Assembly (NCBI RefSeq): GCF_013376475.1
Contig: NZ_CP045508.1
Location: forward strand, 2,261,001 to 2,325,000
DNA length: 64,000 nt
Direction of reading: 5' to 3'
DNA from: Desulfolutivibrio sulfoxidireducens
Lineage (GTDB): Bacteria; Desulfobacterota; Desulfovibrionia; Desulfovibrionales; Desulfovibrionaceae
Shown: positions 27,226-36,596 of the stretch, piece by piece
Position numbering within the stretch: position 1 is the first letter of the stretch
Layout of the letters: the number at the start of each line of letters is the position of its first letter
Translations under genes and position numbers: made by a program
The notes under the pieces: generated by a model
Database searches by the model: none
Told to the model about the DNA's origin: nothing
What the model saw: only the letters and a program-made list of their open reading frames with translations

Positions 27226-28433
27226 ATCCGTCCTCCGGCCCGGGACAGGGCGAACTCCACGAGTTCATGGCCATGTTCCACCACAAGGCCCGTGGACACG
27301 GCGGCCGCCTCGGTGAAGGCCGGGGCGGCCACAGGCTCGATGCCCTGGCGCCAGAGCACGAAGGGCACGGGGTCGGTGGTGTGGGTCTTGACGGTGATGG
27401 GGGTGAAGTGGTCGCAGGCCACCAGGAAGACCGTGTCGGTCCCGGCCAGGGCCTGGCGCAGAGGCCCGAGGACCAGACGGTCGATGCGGGCCACGGCCTC
27501 GACCTTCTCGGCCACCTGCCCGCCGTGGCCGCATTCGTCCGGGGCCTCCACATGCACGAACACGAAATCCCCCCGGGACAGGAAGTCGAGCGCGGCCTCA
27601 ACCTTTCCAGCATAATTGGTGTCCAGAAGCCCGGTGGCCCCGGGCACGTCGAGAACCTCCATGCCGGCGGCCAGCCCCAGGCCCTTGACCAGATCCACGG
27701 CCGAGACCACGGCCCCGCGCATGCCGTATTTTTCTTCGAAAGGGGGCAGGGTCAGGGTTCCACCCTGGCCCCAGGGCCACACGGCATTGGCCTTGGTGCC
27801 GTGGTTCGCGGCGGCCAGGTAGGCCTGGGCCTTGGTCATGAAGTCCCACAGGATGGGGCTTTGGCGGAAAAGGGCCAGGTCCGGGGCGATGCCCTGATCG
27901 GTGATGTCGTGGGGCGGGCGCACCGCCATGCCGGCCTCGAAGGACGGCGCGCCGAGCTTTCCGGCCCCGGCCTTGAGGACCAGGATGTGCCGGTATTGCA
28001 CCCCGGGATACACGGCCATGTCGATGCCGGCGCAGGTCCGGGACAGGCCGGCCACGATGTCCCGGGCGGCGGCGGTGTCGATGTGCCCGGCGGAATAGTC
28101 GCGCATGACCCCGGCGTCGGAAAATTCGCTGACCGTGACCAGGTTCAGGCGGAAGATCAGGTCGTCGGGCCAGGTGACCAGGCCCATGGCAGCGGCCTCG
28201 ATGGGTCCCCGGCCGGTATGGTATGTCGCTGGATCGAATCCCAAAAGGGCCATGTTGGCCACGTCCGACCCCGGCGGCATGCCCGGCGGGATGCTGCGGC
28301 ACAGACCGACCACCCCGGCTTTGGCCAGTTCGTCCATGTGGGGGGTCGCGGCGGCCGCCAGCGGGGTCTTGCCGCCAAGGGCCGCAAGGGGCCAGTCTCC
28401 CATGCCGTCGGCCAAAACGAACACGAATTTCAT
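27222..28433 (-). CDS. ApgM-family phosphoglycerate mutase homologue, proposed homoserine kinase
   Basis: A 403-residue member of the alkaline-phosphatase-like, 2,3-BPG-independent phosphoglycerate mutase family (archaeal ApgM type). Metal and active-site motifs are visible: VLADGMGDWP at the start, PPGSDVANMALLG (nucleophile Ser region), VHVEAPDECGHGG and CDHFTPITVKTHT. The subfamily described as 'proposed homoserine kinase' is found next to threonine-pathway genes, and here homoserine dehydrogenase lies 137 bases upstream on the same strand. I infer it supplies the homoserine-phosphate step, though a mutase role is not excluded. Start ATG 28433 matches family N-termini; 28445 is an alternative. 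Confidence 0.78.
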   Translation of the reverse strand: MKFVFVLADGMGDWPLAALGGKTPLAAAATPHMDELAKAGVVGLCRSIPPGMPPGSDVANMALLGFDPATYHTGRGPIEAAAMGLVTWPDDLIFRLNLVTVSEFSDAGVMRDYSAGHIDTAAARDIVAGLSRTCAGIDMAVYPGVQYRHILVLKAGAGKLGAPSFEAGMAVRPPHDITDQGIAPDLALFRQSPILWDFMTKAQAYLAAANHGTKANAVWPWGQGGTLTLPPFEEKYGMRGAVVSAVDLVKGLGLAAGMEVLDVPGATGLLDTNYAGKVEAALDFLSRGDFVFVHVEAPDECGHGGQVAEKVEAVARIDRLVLGPLRQALAGTDTVFLVACDHFTPITVKTHTTDPVPFVLWRQGIEPVAAPAFTEAAAVSTGLVVEHGHELVEFALSRAGGRI

Positions 28434-28570
28434 GGTCGGGAGCATCCTTTTCGGGAGGGTTCAACGGACAATGGCCGGACCCGGGGTCCGGCCACGCGGG
28501 GTTTGCGCCATGGGCGGGCAAAGCGGATCGTACCGCTCGGAGATGCCCTTACGCCCTGGCCCGATCCGCG

Positions 28571-29872
28571 TCAAAGGACCCGGTAGTGCACCGTGGGCGG
28601 CCGCAGAAAGGACATGCGGCCCACGGCCTCGATGACCCGGCGCACGGCCCGCACCGGGGCGGCGTGGGTCAAAAAGACGATGGGCACGAAGCCCGTTTCC
28701 GGATCGCCCTTTTGCACGGCCTGGAAGATGCTGACGCCCTCCTCGCCCATGACCCTGGAGATGGCGGCCATGACCCCGGCCCGATCCTCCACGTTGAAGC
28801 GGATGAAGTGGCGGCAGACGGCCTCGTCGGAATCCAGGATATCCGCCTCGGGAAGGGGGTCCTCCAGAAATCCGGTGTTGTTGGGGCAGTGTCCGGCCCT
28901 TCCCAGGGCCATGACGTCGGCCATGACCGCGCTGGCCGTGGGCAGGCCGCCCGCGCCCTTGCCGTGAAACAGCATGGGACCGGAGGCGTCGCCCTCGACG
29001 CGGATGGCATTGAATGCGCCCTGGACGCTGGCCAGAAGGTAATCCCCATGCACGAGCATGGGAAACACCCCGGCCTCGAGGCGGCCGTCCACCCGCTTGA
29101 CCTGGCCGATGAGCTTTATGGTGTAGCCGAATTCGGCGGCGAAACGGATGTCCAGGGGCGTGACGCTCGTTATGCCCTCCACGGGAAGCCTCGCCAGGGG
29201 ATAATTCTCCCCGTAGGCCAGCCGGATGAGCAGGACCAGCTTGTGGGCCGCGTCCAGGCCCTCGATGTCCAGGGTCGGATCGGCCTCGGCATAGCCCTTG
29301 GCCTGGGCCTTGTGCAGGGCCTCGCGAAAATCCAGGCCCTTGCCGGTCATTTTGGTCAGGATGTAATTGGCCGTGCCGTTTAGAATGCCGAGCAGACTGA
29401 CGATGCGGTTCGCGGCCAGGGACTCCTTGAGGGCCTGGACGATGGGGATGGCCCCGGCCACGCTGGCCTCGTAGGAAAGTCCCAGGCCCTTTGCCCGGGC
29501 CAGGGCGAAGAGCTCGGGGCCGCGCTCGGCCAAAAGGGCCTTGTTGGCCGTGACCACGTGCTTTCCGGCCGCAAGGGCGGAATGGATGAGGTCAAAGGCC
29601 GCGCCGGTGCCGCCCATAAGCTCGACCACGATGTCGATGTCCGGATCGACGACGAGATCCGCCGGCCGGGTGGTGAGCACCGTGTCCGGGTCCAGGCGGG
29701 CGTCCCGGGGCTTGGCCAGATCCCGGACCAGGACGGTCTTGAGCACGATGTCCCGGCCCACGCGCCTCCTGATCCAGTCGGCGTTCTGGTCGAGCAGGCG
29801 GACAAGGCCCGCGCCCACCGTGCCAAGTCCGGCCAGACCCAGTCGAAGGGGAAAAACGCCTGCGGATTTCAT
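28571..29872 (-). CDS. hom: Homoserine dehydrogenase with ACT domain
   Basis: A 433-residue enzyme that reduces aspartate semialdehyde to homoserine, the branch point to threonine and methionine. The nucleotide-binding motif [11 protein letters not shown] lies at residues 11-21. The catalytic segment includes [11 protein letters not shown] and [20 protein letters not shown], and an ACT regulatory domain covers about 350-430, implying feedback by an amino acid. ATG 29872 has AGGTG 8 bases upstream and overlaps the aminotransferase stop by 4 bases. The proposed homoserine kinase follows. Confidence 0.95.
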   Translation of the reverse strand: MKSAGVFPLRLGLAGLGTVGAGLVRLLDQNADWIRRRVGRDIVLKTVLVRDLAKPRDARLDPDTVLTTRPADLVVDPDIDIVVELMGGTGAAFDLIHSALAAGKHVVTANKALLAERGPELFALARAKGLGLSYEASVAGAIPIVQALKESLAANRIVSLLGILNGTANYILTKMTGKGLDFREALHKAQAKGYAEADPTLDIEGLDAAHKLVLLIRLAYGENYPLARLPVEGITSVTPLDIRFAAEFGYTIKLIGQVKRVDGRLEAGVFPMLVHGDYLLASVQGAFNAIRVEGDASGPMLFHGKGAGGLPTASAVMADVMALGRAGHCPNNTGFLEDPLPEADILDSDEAVCRHFIRFNVEDRAGVMAAISRVMGEEGVSIFQAVQKGDPETGFVPIVFLTHAAPVRAVRRVIEAVGRMSFLRPPTVHYRVL

Positions 29873-31041
29873 CCGGAAAGCACCTTTTTGAGGCCGCGAA
29901 CGGCCTGTTTGATGCGATGCTGGTTTTCCACCAGGGCGAAGCGGACATGGGTGTCCCCGAAGTGCCCGAACCCGAGGCCGGGCGAGACCGCCACCTGGCC
30001 CTCGCGCAGAAGCAACTTGGAGAATTCCACGGACCCCATTTTGGCGTAGGCCTCGGGGATCTTGGCCCACACGAACATGGTGGCCTTGGGCGGCGGGACC
30101 TCCCAGCCGATGCGCTGCAGGCCCTGAATCAGGGTGTCGCGCCGGAGCTGATGCTCGTCCATGATCTCCCGCACACACTCCTGGGGGCCGTTTAGGGCCA
30201 CGGTAGCCGCGATCTGGATGGGCTGGAAGATGCCGTAGTCCAGATAGCTCTTGATGCGCGTCAGGGCATGGACCATGGCCGGATTGCCGCAGCAGAAACC
30301 CACCCGCCAGCCGGCCATGGAGTAGCTCTTGGTCAGGGAGAAAAACTCGACGCCCACGTCTTTGGCGCCCTTGGCCTGAAGAAAACTCGGGGGCAGATAG
30401 CCGTCGTAGCCGAAGTCGGCGTAGGCGAAGTCGTGGATGACGTACATCTTGTGTTCCTTGGCGAACTCCACGATGCGCTCAAAAAACGCCAAATCGGCCA
30501 GGGCCGTGGTGGGATTTTGCGGGTAGGACAGGATGAGAAGCTTGGGCTGGGGCCAAGTCTGCCGTGTGGCCACCAGAAGATCCTCGAAGAAGTCCCGGTC
30601 CTGGGCCACAGGGATGCGGCGCACGTCGGCCCCGGCGATGATGCACGAATAGGGGTGGATGGGATAGGACGGGTCGGTGGCGAAGACCACGTCGCCCGGG
30701 GAGAGCATGACCAGGGCCAGATGGGCCAGGCCTTCCTTGGCGCCCATGGTGACCACGGCCTCGGTCTCGGGATCGATGTCCACGTCGAAGCGGCGCTTGT
30801 ACCAGCCGGAGATGGCGTTTCGCAGGCCCTTGATGCCGCGCGAGGCCGAATAGCGGTGGTTGACGCCCTTCTGGGCGGCCTCGACGAGCTTGTCCACAAT
30901 ATGCTTCGGGGTGGGCAGATCGGGGTTGCCCATGCCCAGGTCGATGACGTCTTCGCCCTGGCGGCGCATCTGCATCTTCAGCTCGTTGACCACGGCGAAG
31001 ACGTAGGGAGGCAGCCGTTCCATGCGCGCGAACTTGTGCAT
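29869..31041 (-). CDS. alaC: Alanine transaminase AlaC-like class I aminotransferase
   Basis: A 390-residue PLP enzyme closely resembling E. coli AlaC (YfdZ). It has the N-terminal signature [16 protein letters not shown], the substrate loop [11 protein letters not shown], and the PLP lysine in [15 protein letters not shown]. It is expected to interconvert pyruvate/glutamate and alanine/2-oxoglutarate; related Desulfovibrio proteins sit beside hom, so another role in aspartate-family metabolism is possible. ATG 31041 has GGAG 8 bases upstream. It is first gene of a coupled operon with hom, behind a good promoter (31083-31112). Confidence 0.88.
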   Translation of the reverse strand: MHKFARMERLPPYVFAVVNELKMQMRRQGEDVIDLGMGNPDLPTPKHIVDKLVEAAQKGVNHRYSASRGIKGLRNAISGWYKRRFDVDIDPETEAVVTMGAKEGLAHLALVMLSPGDVVFATDPSYPIHPYSCIIAGADVRRIPVAQDRDFFEDLLVATRQTWPQPKLLILSYPQNPTTALADLAFFERIVEFAKEHKMYVIHDFAYADFGYDGYLPPSFLQAKGAKDVGVEFFSLTKSYSMAGWRVGFCCGNPAMVHALTRIKSYLDYGIFQPIQIAATVALNGPQECVREIMDEHQLRRDTLIQGLQRIGWEVPPPKATMFVWAKIPEAYAKMGSVEFSKLLLREGQVAVSPGLGFGHFGDTHVRFALVENQHRIKQAVRGLKKVLSG

Positions 31042-31362
31042 TGCCGCGACTCCTTTGAGTTGTGGAACCATCGCAAAATTTTATGATAGCCGGGGGGGGC
31101 CATCCCTGTCAAAGACAGCGTGCGGTTTTCGGAAAGCCCTTCGCCGCGGCTGACGCGCCGCAAGGCCACGATGACCACCATCCGCCCACCGGACCGGGAA
31201 CGGTTGTTTTCGAACTCCCCCGCCCGCCTGGCGGTCGGCGTGGACCGCGCCGCCGTTTCCGGCCTCCCGGCAGGCCCAGGGGACGCATCGCCACAGTCCC
31301 TCCCCGATGCCCGCCGAGGAAACAATCGCCTCCCCCGGCGGGCCGTGAAACGACGGGCATGG
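31042..31362. other. Intergenic region before alaC operon
   Basis: About 320 bases between the alaC start and the stop of the disulfide reductase gene, both leftward. It holds a strong minus-strand promoter near alaC; the rest is GC-rich without recognisable coding sequence. Confidence 0.5.
31083..31112 (-). promoter_or_regulatory. Sigma-70 promoter of the alaC-hom operon
   Basis: On the minus strand, a perfect TTGACA (31112-31107), an 18-base spacer and TATCAT (31088-31083, 5 of 6). The predicted start is about 35 bases before the alaC ATG. It is the best-matching housekeeping promoter noticed in the window. Confidence 0.65.
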
Positions 31363-33063
31363 TTATTTCGGATCCAGACCGAGGGCCCGCAGGGCGGCCA
31401 TGCCGCCGAAGAGGTTTTTGACGTTGGTCCGGCCGTCGTGGGCCAGGGTGGTGTAGGCCTCATAGGACCGGGCCCCGGTGTTGCAGACCAGCACTACGTC
31501 GCAGTCCCTGGGGACCTCGTCGAGCCGTCCGGCCAGGTGTCCCTGGGGGATGTTGTGCCATTTCCCGGGGAAACGTTCCAGCAGGGATGCGGCGTCGCTA
31601 CGCTCGCGGCAATCGAGGAAGTGGCACTGTCCGCCCTCCCACAGGGCGGCGAACTGTTCGGGAGAGATGCCGACGTTTCTTCCGGCCAGGAGGTTGTCGG
31701 CCACGTTGCCCACGGTGTTGATGACGTCCATGGCCGAGGCGTAGGGAGGTGAATAGGGATATTCCAGGTTGCTTATGTCCGAGACGGTGGGAGAAAAGGG
31801 CATCATGGCGGCCACGGCGCCGACGCGGCCCACCAGGGCGTCGCCGGAGGCCGCCAGTCCCTGGATGCCCAGTACGCGGCGGCTGCCGCGCTCGACCACC
31901 AGTTCCAGGGTCATGAGTTCCTTGCCGGGATAAAAATGGGCCCGGTCGAGTTGGACCACCAGGGCGCTTATGGCGTCCAGGCCTTCACGCCCGGCCTGTT
32001 CCAGGGTGAGGCCGGTTCCGGAGGCGGCCCGTTCGAAGAGTTTGATGGCGAAGGAGCCGGCCGCGCCCGTAAAGACGGAGGCGCCCCCGGCCAGGTTGTC
32101 GCCGATGACCCGGCCCTGGCGGTTGGCCATGGAGCCCATGGGCAAAAAGAAGGGTTTGCCGGTGACCAGGTGTTTGATCTCCACGCAATCCCCCCCGGCG
32201 AAGATGTCCGGGTCCGAGGTGCGCATGTTTTTGTCCACCACGATGCCGCCGCGCCCGGACACGGCCAGGCCGGCCCTGGCGGCCAGGTCGGAATTGGGAA
32301 CCACGCCGGCGGCCATGACCACCAGATCGGCCTCGATGACCCGCTTGTCGGTGATCACGCGCTGGACCCGGCCGTCGCCCTCGATGGCCGTGACGGTTTC
32401 GGACAGGTGCACGGTCAGGCCCTTGTCCGTGATATGCCTGAGGGCCATGGCCGAAAGGGCCGGACCGAGGTTGTTCATCAGGATGCGCGGCCCGGCCTCG
32501 ACCACAGAGGTCTCCACGTCCCACATGTCGGCCAGGGCCTCGGCCATCTCCAGGCCCACGAACCCCGCGCCGATGACCACGGCCTTCTCCACCCCGCCGG
32601 CGGTCACGGCGGCCCGGATGGATTCGGCGGCCTCCAGGTTGGCCACCACGTGAACCCCCGGGAGATCGTAACCGGGCACGGGCAGCACACGCGGTGCGGC
32701 GCCCGTGGCGATGACCAGCTTATCGTAGGAGAGAACGTCCTTTTGGCCGCTGGCCAGGTCCGTGACGCGCACGGTTTTGGCCGCGCGGTCGATGGCCATG
32801 GCCTCCACGCCGGTTTTGACCTCGACGCCCTTGATGTCGCGGAAAAAAGGGATGTCCCGGACCATATGGTAGCTGGTGGTGGTCAGGTCCGAGGTGGCGG
32901 AGACGTCGCCGGAGACGAAATAGGGGATGCCGCATCCGCCGTAGGAGATGCGGGTGTCCTTGTCGATCATGGTCACTGTGGAATCGGGCTCGAGGCGTTT
33001 GAAACGGCTGGCGGCCTTGGGTCCCAGGGCCACGGCGCCGATGATCAGCACATGTTGGGGCAT
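31363..33063 (-). CDS. CoA-disulfide reductase / persulfide reductase with C-terminal rhodanese domain
   Basis: A 566-residue flavoprotein. An FAD-binding N-terminus contains a single redox cysteine in SYGGCGIPYF (Cys44). An NAD-binding motif VVIGAGFVGLEMAE lies in the middle, followed by a second FAD motif TSDPDIFAGGDCVE and a dimerisation domain. A rhodanese domain has its active-site loop starting at Cys527 (CNTGARSY). CoADR-rhodanese fusions reduce CoA or glutathione persulfides, or polysulfide, with NAD(P)H, linking to sulfur metabolism. The start ATG 33063 has GGAG at 6 bases; the longer frame upstream lacks a ribosome site. Confidence 0.9.
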   Translation of the reverse strand: MPQHVLIIGAVALGPKAASRFKRLEPDSTVTMIDKDTRISYGGCGIPYFVSGDVSATSDLTTTSYHMVRDIPFFRDIKGVEVKTGVEAMAIDRAAKTVRVTDLASGQKDVLSYDKLVIATGAAPRVLPVPGYDLPGVHVVANLEAAESIRAAVTAGGVEKAVVIGAGFVGLEMAEALADMWDVETSVVEAGPRILMNNLGPALSAMALRHITDKGLTVHLSETVTAIEGDGRVQRVITDKRVIEADLVVMAAGVVPNSDLAARAGLAVSGRGGIVVDKNMRTSDPDIFAGGDCVEIKHLVTGKPFFLPMGSMANRQGRVIGDNLAGGASVFTGAAGSFAIKLFERAASGTGLTLEQAGREGLDAISALVVQLDRAHFYPGKELMTLELVVERGSRRVLGIQGLAASGDALVGRVGAVAAMMPFSPTVSDISNLEYPYSPPYASAMDVINTVGNVADNLLAGRNVGISPEQFAALWEGGQCHFLDCRERSDAASLLERFPGKWHNIPQGHLAGRLDEVPRDCDVVLVCNTGARSYEAYTTLAHDGRTNVKNLFGGMAALRALGLDPK

Positions 33064-33354
33064 GGGGGGCTCCTTGAGGGTTCTGTGGGCCGGTCTGGCC
33101 GGCATAAAACCGTAGGTCCAGGGAGGGGTATAAAAACAGCCAGGATTTGGCAACCGCTGGCCTGTGCGCCGCGGACCCGGAAAAACCGGTCAAAATCCAC
33201 GGATCGTGGACTTCCCCCATATCGGCCGACCGCAAAAAAACTATTGATGCTGAGTGGTTGCGTGTGGATCCGATGACTCCAAAATGACGGCATGTTCCCT
33301 GCAAGGACTATTGGAAACGCCGACGGCGGTGACACGGCAAAAAGGAGGCGGGCT

Positions 33355-33834
33355 ATGCGCTCGTCTGGAATCGCCGGAAAGGTGGGGGCCTTCGGAGCCG
33401 GTTTTTTTGGCGCGCTATGGGTTGGGGGCACGGCAGGCACGCTGATGTACAAGCTGGTGTCCCTGGTTCTGCGCGAAAGATGGCCGGAACTTCCTGTAAC
33501 GGACATTTTTCCGTCCCTGGCCGCCCTGAGCCGAACCGCCATGGACCTCCCCGAGCTTTCGTCGGCCATCGCCTGGCTTGGCCAGGCCGATCTGCTCACG
33601 GCATTCGCCGTGATTCCCCTGGCGGGATTTCTGTGCTGCCTGACCCTTGTCGAGCGGCCAGGGGATTTTTTCTCCCCCCGGGCCAAAACCCGACCGTTCC
33701 ATGAAGCGTGGAATGCGGAGCCGAGCATGTTCGGCCGACCCCGCCCAGGCAGTCCCGGACGCGGCCCGGCCGTCATTTCCCCGGACAAGGCCGGCCCCGC
33801 GTCCTCGTATTGCGCCCCTGAAAAAATACGCTAG
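33355..33834 (+). CDS. Small membrane protein, unknown function
   Basis: A 159-residue protein. The start ATG has a near-perfect AAGGAGG 7 bases upstream, which is the main support for the gene. Two hydrophobic segments are visible: FGAGFFGALWVGGTAG near residue 15 and LLTAFAVIPLAGFLCC near 85. A polar region between them and a basic Pro/Arg-rich C-terminal tail follow. No family recognised. It is alone, divergent from the disulfide reductase, and its stop codon lies inside an A/T-rich terminator-like hairpin. Confidence 0.55.
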   Translation: MRSSGIAGKVGAFGAGFFGALWVGGTAGTLMYKLVSLVLRERWPELPVTDIFPSLAALSRTAMDLPELSSAIAWLGQADLLTAFAVIPLAGFLCCLTLVERPGDFFSPRAKTRPFHEAWNAEPSMFGRPRPGSPGRGPAVISPDKAGPASSYCAPEKIR

Positions 33835-33843
33835 TATTTTTTT
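33821..33843 (+). terminator. A/T-rich hairpin at gene end
   Basis: AAAAAATAC (33821-33829), loop GCTA, GTATTTTTT (33834-33842). The 9-bp stem runs into the T-run and contains the stop codon of the small membrane protein. Symmetry suggests it could work from both sides. Confidence 0.5.
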
Positions 33844-33953
33844 CAGAAAAAATAATTATTTCAAATTGTTATCCTCAGGAATTCGGGCATACGGAGTTCG
33901 AGGACGCGGCACGAACCCGGGAACAGGCCACGTCCCCGGGCGCGCCTGCGCCG

Positions 33954-34430
33954 TTATTCCAGTTCCTCGTTCAGAAAGAAAAAGACGCCGTCCAGGAAAA
34001 AGCACATGCGGCCGTCGTCGAGCAGCACAAGCGAGGAGAGGCCGGGGATGTCGCAGCCGGTCTCGATGACGAAGACCTTGTCCCCCCCATGCCCCAACAG
34101 CCGGGGATCAATCCGGAAATTGTCGCCGAAGTAGGATGTCGCCTCGTGTTCCGCCAGACTCGGGGTGATGGCGCATGTTTTGGAATCGAACTGAATGCTC
34201 TCATCGTCCAGAAGCACCCGCTTGCCCTTGTAGGCCTCGGCCGCGGCCTGATCCAGGGCGCTTGCGGGACCGAGGACGTATCCGGTGATGATCCAGTATC
34301 CCGATCCGGCCCCGGCCGTCTGAACCCCACAGGCCAGAATCAGGGCGGCAACGAGGGCGGCACGCCGGAGACGGCCGGCGCGGCGCGGACAAGGTGAGGG
34401 GAAGGGACGGGGGGAAATCTCGCCGACCAT
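33954..34430 (-). CDS. Secreted protein, unknown function
   Basis: A 158-residue protein. A basic N-terminus and hydrophobic core (RRAALVAALILACGVQTAGA) form a signal peptide, probably cleaved near residue 41. The mature protein has two Cys that could form a disulfide, and the motif SGYWIITGYVLGPASALDQAA at its start. The stretch DDGRMCFFLDGVFFFLNEELE is the C-terminus. Not assigned to a family. No ribosome site stands out, so the start could lie slightly inside. Confidence 0.55.
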   Translation of the reverse strand: MVGEISPRPFPSPCPRRAGRLRRAALVAALILACGVQTAGAGSGYWIITGYVLGPASALDQAAAEAYKGKRVLLDDESIQFDSKTCAITPSLAEHEATSYFGDNFRIDPRLLGHGGDKVFVIETGCDIPGLSSLVLLDDGRMCFFLDGVFFFLNEELE

Positions 34431-34559
34431 GGAAAGCGCCTATACCCCTACTCCCCCCCCGGAGACAAGGAAAAAACCCGGCGCGCGTTCGACGCGAATC
34501 CGTCACGACCCCGCAACCGTCGACAGGGCATGGTGCGACAAAAAATGGAGGCGTCGTTC

Positions 34560-35951
34560 ATGCGCAAACTGCTCTTCCCGGGCCTCGCGGCCCTGGCCCT
34601 CACGGCCCAGGCCGCCCTGGCCGCGGATCTTCCGACAGTGGAGAAATACGGGATCGATATTCCCAAAACCTGGAACATTCCGGCCCCGGACGCGGCCAAG
34701 GCCGCCTTTCCCGACGGGTTCCCCATGGGCGTGGGCTCCGGCATGTCCCTGGCCGAGCGGCTTCCCGACGGCTCCCTGGTCTTTTGGGTCGTGGGCGATC
34801 GCGGCCCCAACGCCGACTCGCCCAAATACCTGGCCAAGGAAGGGGAAAAGGCCAAGGACTCCAAGATTTTTCCCGCTCCGGACTTCGTTCCCCAGTACGG
34901 CAAGGTCAAGGTGAGCGGCGGCAAGGCCGAGGTCATCGAACTGCACACGATCCTCGACGCCTCGGGGCAGCCGATCTCCGGCCGGCCCCTGGAAAAGGGG
35001 GCGGTGGGTTCCACGGGCGAGGTTCCCCTGGGCATGGACATGGCGGTCCTGTCCTTCGATGCCGAGGGGCTCGACCCCGAAGGCATCGACGTGGACAAAA
35101 AGGACGGCTCGCTGTGGTTGTGCGACGAGTACGGGCCGTTTCTGATCAACCTGGATGCGGCCACGGGGAAGATCAAGAAGAAGTACGCCCCGGGCCAGGG
35201 CCTTCCGGCCGAACTGGCCGCCCGCCAGCCCAACCGGGGCTTCGAGGGCCTGACCGTGACCCCGGCCAACAAGGTGGTGGCCGCGGTGCAGTCCATCCTG
35301 GACAACGAAGGCGACGTCAAGGCCTCCAAGGCCCCGTTTATCCGTCTGGTGGAGCTCGACCCGGCCACGGGCGCGGTGCGCACCCTGGCCTATCCCCACG
35401 ACGTGGAGGCCTACAAATCGAGCGCGGCGGCCAAGATCGGCGGCATGCAGGCCCTCTCGGACACGAAATTCGTCCTGGTGGAACAGGCCAAGGGCAAGGA
35501 CGGCACAATGCGCAACGTCCTGTATGTGGTGGACATCTCCGGGGCCACGGACATAAGCGGCAAGGTGGCGCCTGACGGCAAGCCCCTGGAATCCGCCGCC
35601 GACCTGGCCGCCCTGTCGGCCATGGGCGTGACCCCGGCCACAAAGACCCGGCTCGTGGATCTGGTCGACCTGGGCTGGACCGCGGAAAAGGCCGAGGGCA
35701 TCGCCCTGGTGGACGAGGCGACCCTGGCCGTGTCCTCGGACAACGATTTCGGCCTGGCCCTGACCGTGACCGATCCCGCCCAGGGCGACGACGGCAAAAA
35801 GATCGACGATCCGGGCAAGTACGTCCTGACCTCCCAGGGCAAGATGCTCTACAAGGACAAGGAAGTGCCCACGAAATTCGGCATCAAGGCCTCGGGCGAG
35901 CCGGGATTTTTGTGGATTTTGCGCTTCGACAAGCCCCTGACCTCGTACTGA
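34560..35951 (+). CDS. Phytase-like esterase-fold secreted protein
   Basis: A 463-residue exported protein of the 'esterase-like activity of phytase' family (PF13449), a beta-propeller type fold. A signal peptide ends near AQAALA (about residue 22). Characteristic strings are DPEGIDVDKKDGSLWLCDEYGPF, RQPNRGFEGLTVTP and KAEGIALVDEATLAVSSDNDFG. Several members are annotated as phosphatases or phytases, but activity varies. ATG 34560 has GGAGG 9 bases upstream. The gene stands alone and ends at a strong bidirectional terminator. Confidence 0.82.
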   Translation: MRKLLFPGLAALALTAQAALAADLPTVEKYGIDIPKTWNIPAPDAAKAAFPDGFPMGVGSGMSLAERLPDGSLVFWVVGDRGPNADSPKYLAKEGEKAKDSKIFPAPDFVPQYGKVKVSGGKAEVIELHTILDASGQPISGRPLEKGAVGSTGEVPLGMDMAVLSFDAEGLDPEGIDVDKKDGSLWLCDEYGPFLINLDAATGKIKKKYAPGQGLPAELAARQPNRGFEGLTVTPANKVVAAVQSILDNEGDVKASKAPFIRLVELDPATGAVRTLAYPHDVEAYKSSAAAKIGGMQALSDTKFVLVEQAKGKDGTMRNVLYVVDISGATDISGKVAPDGKPLESAADLAALSAMGVTPATKTRLVDLVDLGWTAEKAEGIALVDEATLAVSSDNDFGLALTVTDPAQGDDGKKIDDPGKYVLTSQGKMLYKDKEVPTKFGIKASGEPGFLWILRFDKPLTSY

Positions 35952-35971
35952 ACCGCCTCCCTTTCACCGCC

Positions 35972-36004
35972 AAAAGGCCCGCGACGCGCGTCGCGGGCCT
36001 TTTT
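35972..36004 (+). terminator. Strong intrinsic terminator
   Basis: A GC-rich palindrome (35975-36000) with a stem of at least 11 pairs, followed by five T residues and preceded by four A residues. It lies 20 bases after the phytase-like stop codon. Confidence 0.85.
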
Positions 36005-36088
36005 CATGCCCTCCGCCGCTTTCCAACCCGACTCCCTTGTGCCATTCTCCGCCCGCCCGCGCGAACCCCAAACCAAAGGCATCCCGGC

Positions 36089-36577
36089 ATGATGGGCTAC
36101 ACCCACGCGGCCATCGGCTGCGCCCTGGCGCTTGGCGTCAACCACCTGTTCCCTTCGATTCTTGGCCGCTCACCGGAAATAGTGGGCATGGCGGTCCTTG
36201 GCAGCCTGGCCCCGGACCTGGACGAACCGCAAAGCCTTTTGGGCAAGAAACTGGCGGTCATCGCCCACCCCATAAAACTCCTTTTCGGACACCGGGGCTT
36301 CACCCATTCCCTGGCCGCCCTGGGCCTGGTCATCGTGGTCCTTTTCGGTCTCTTCTCGGCCGGTTACGGCCCGCGCCCGTCATACGGGCTGGCCTTCGTC
36401 CTGGGCTACGCCGGGCACATCGCCGCCGACTGGATGACCTCGTCCGGGACCCCGCTTCTGTGGCCCAATCCCGCCCGGCAGCACTCCCCCCTGCCCATCC
36501 GCACCGGCGGGGTGGTGGAACACGTGCTGGCCGTCGGGGTGGGGGCGGTCATCGTGTGGCTGTACCGCTTCGCCTGA
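36089..36577 (+). CDS. YdjM/DUF457-family membrane-bound metal-dependent hydrolase homologue
   Basis: A 162-residue integral membrane protein of the YdjM/DUF457 family. Conserved features: N-terminal YTHAAIGCALALG, LGSLAPDLDEPQSLLG, the GHRGFTHSLAALG motif and GYAGHIAADWMTSSGTPLLWP. His and Asp residues at these sites suggest a metal centre in the membrane. E. coli YdjM is LexA-regulated; no LexA box is evident here. The function of the family is not established. The start is the first of two adjacent ATGs. Confidence 0.78.
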   Translation: MMGYTHAAIGCALALGVNHLFPSILGRSPEIVGMAVLGSLAPDLDEPQSLLGKKLAVIAHPIKLLFGHRGFTHSLAALGLVIVVLFGLFSAGYGPRPSYGLAFVLGYAGHIAADWMTSSGTPLLWPNPARQHSPLPIRTGGVVEHVLAVGVGAVIVWLYRFA

Positions 36578-36596
36578 ACCACCCGGCCCGTCGGTT

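Noticed and set aside
28590..28967. Plus-strand open frame over the hom gene
   Set aside because: Shadow of homoserine dehydrogenase; no independent support.
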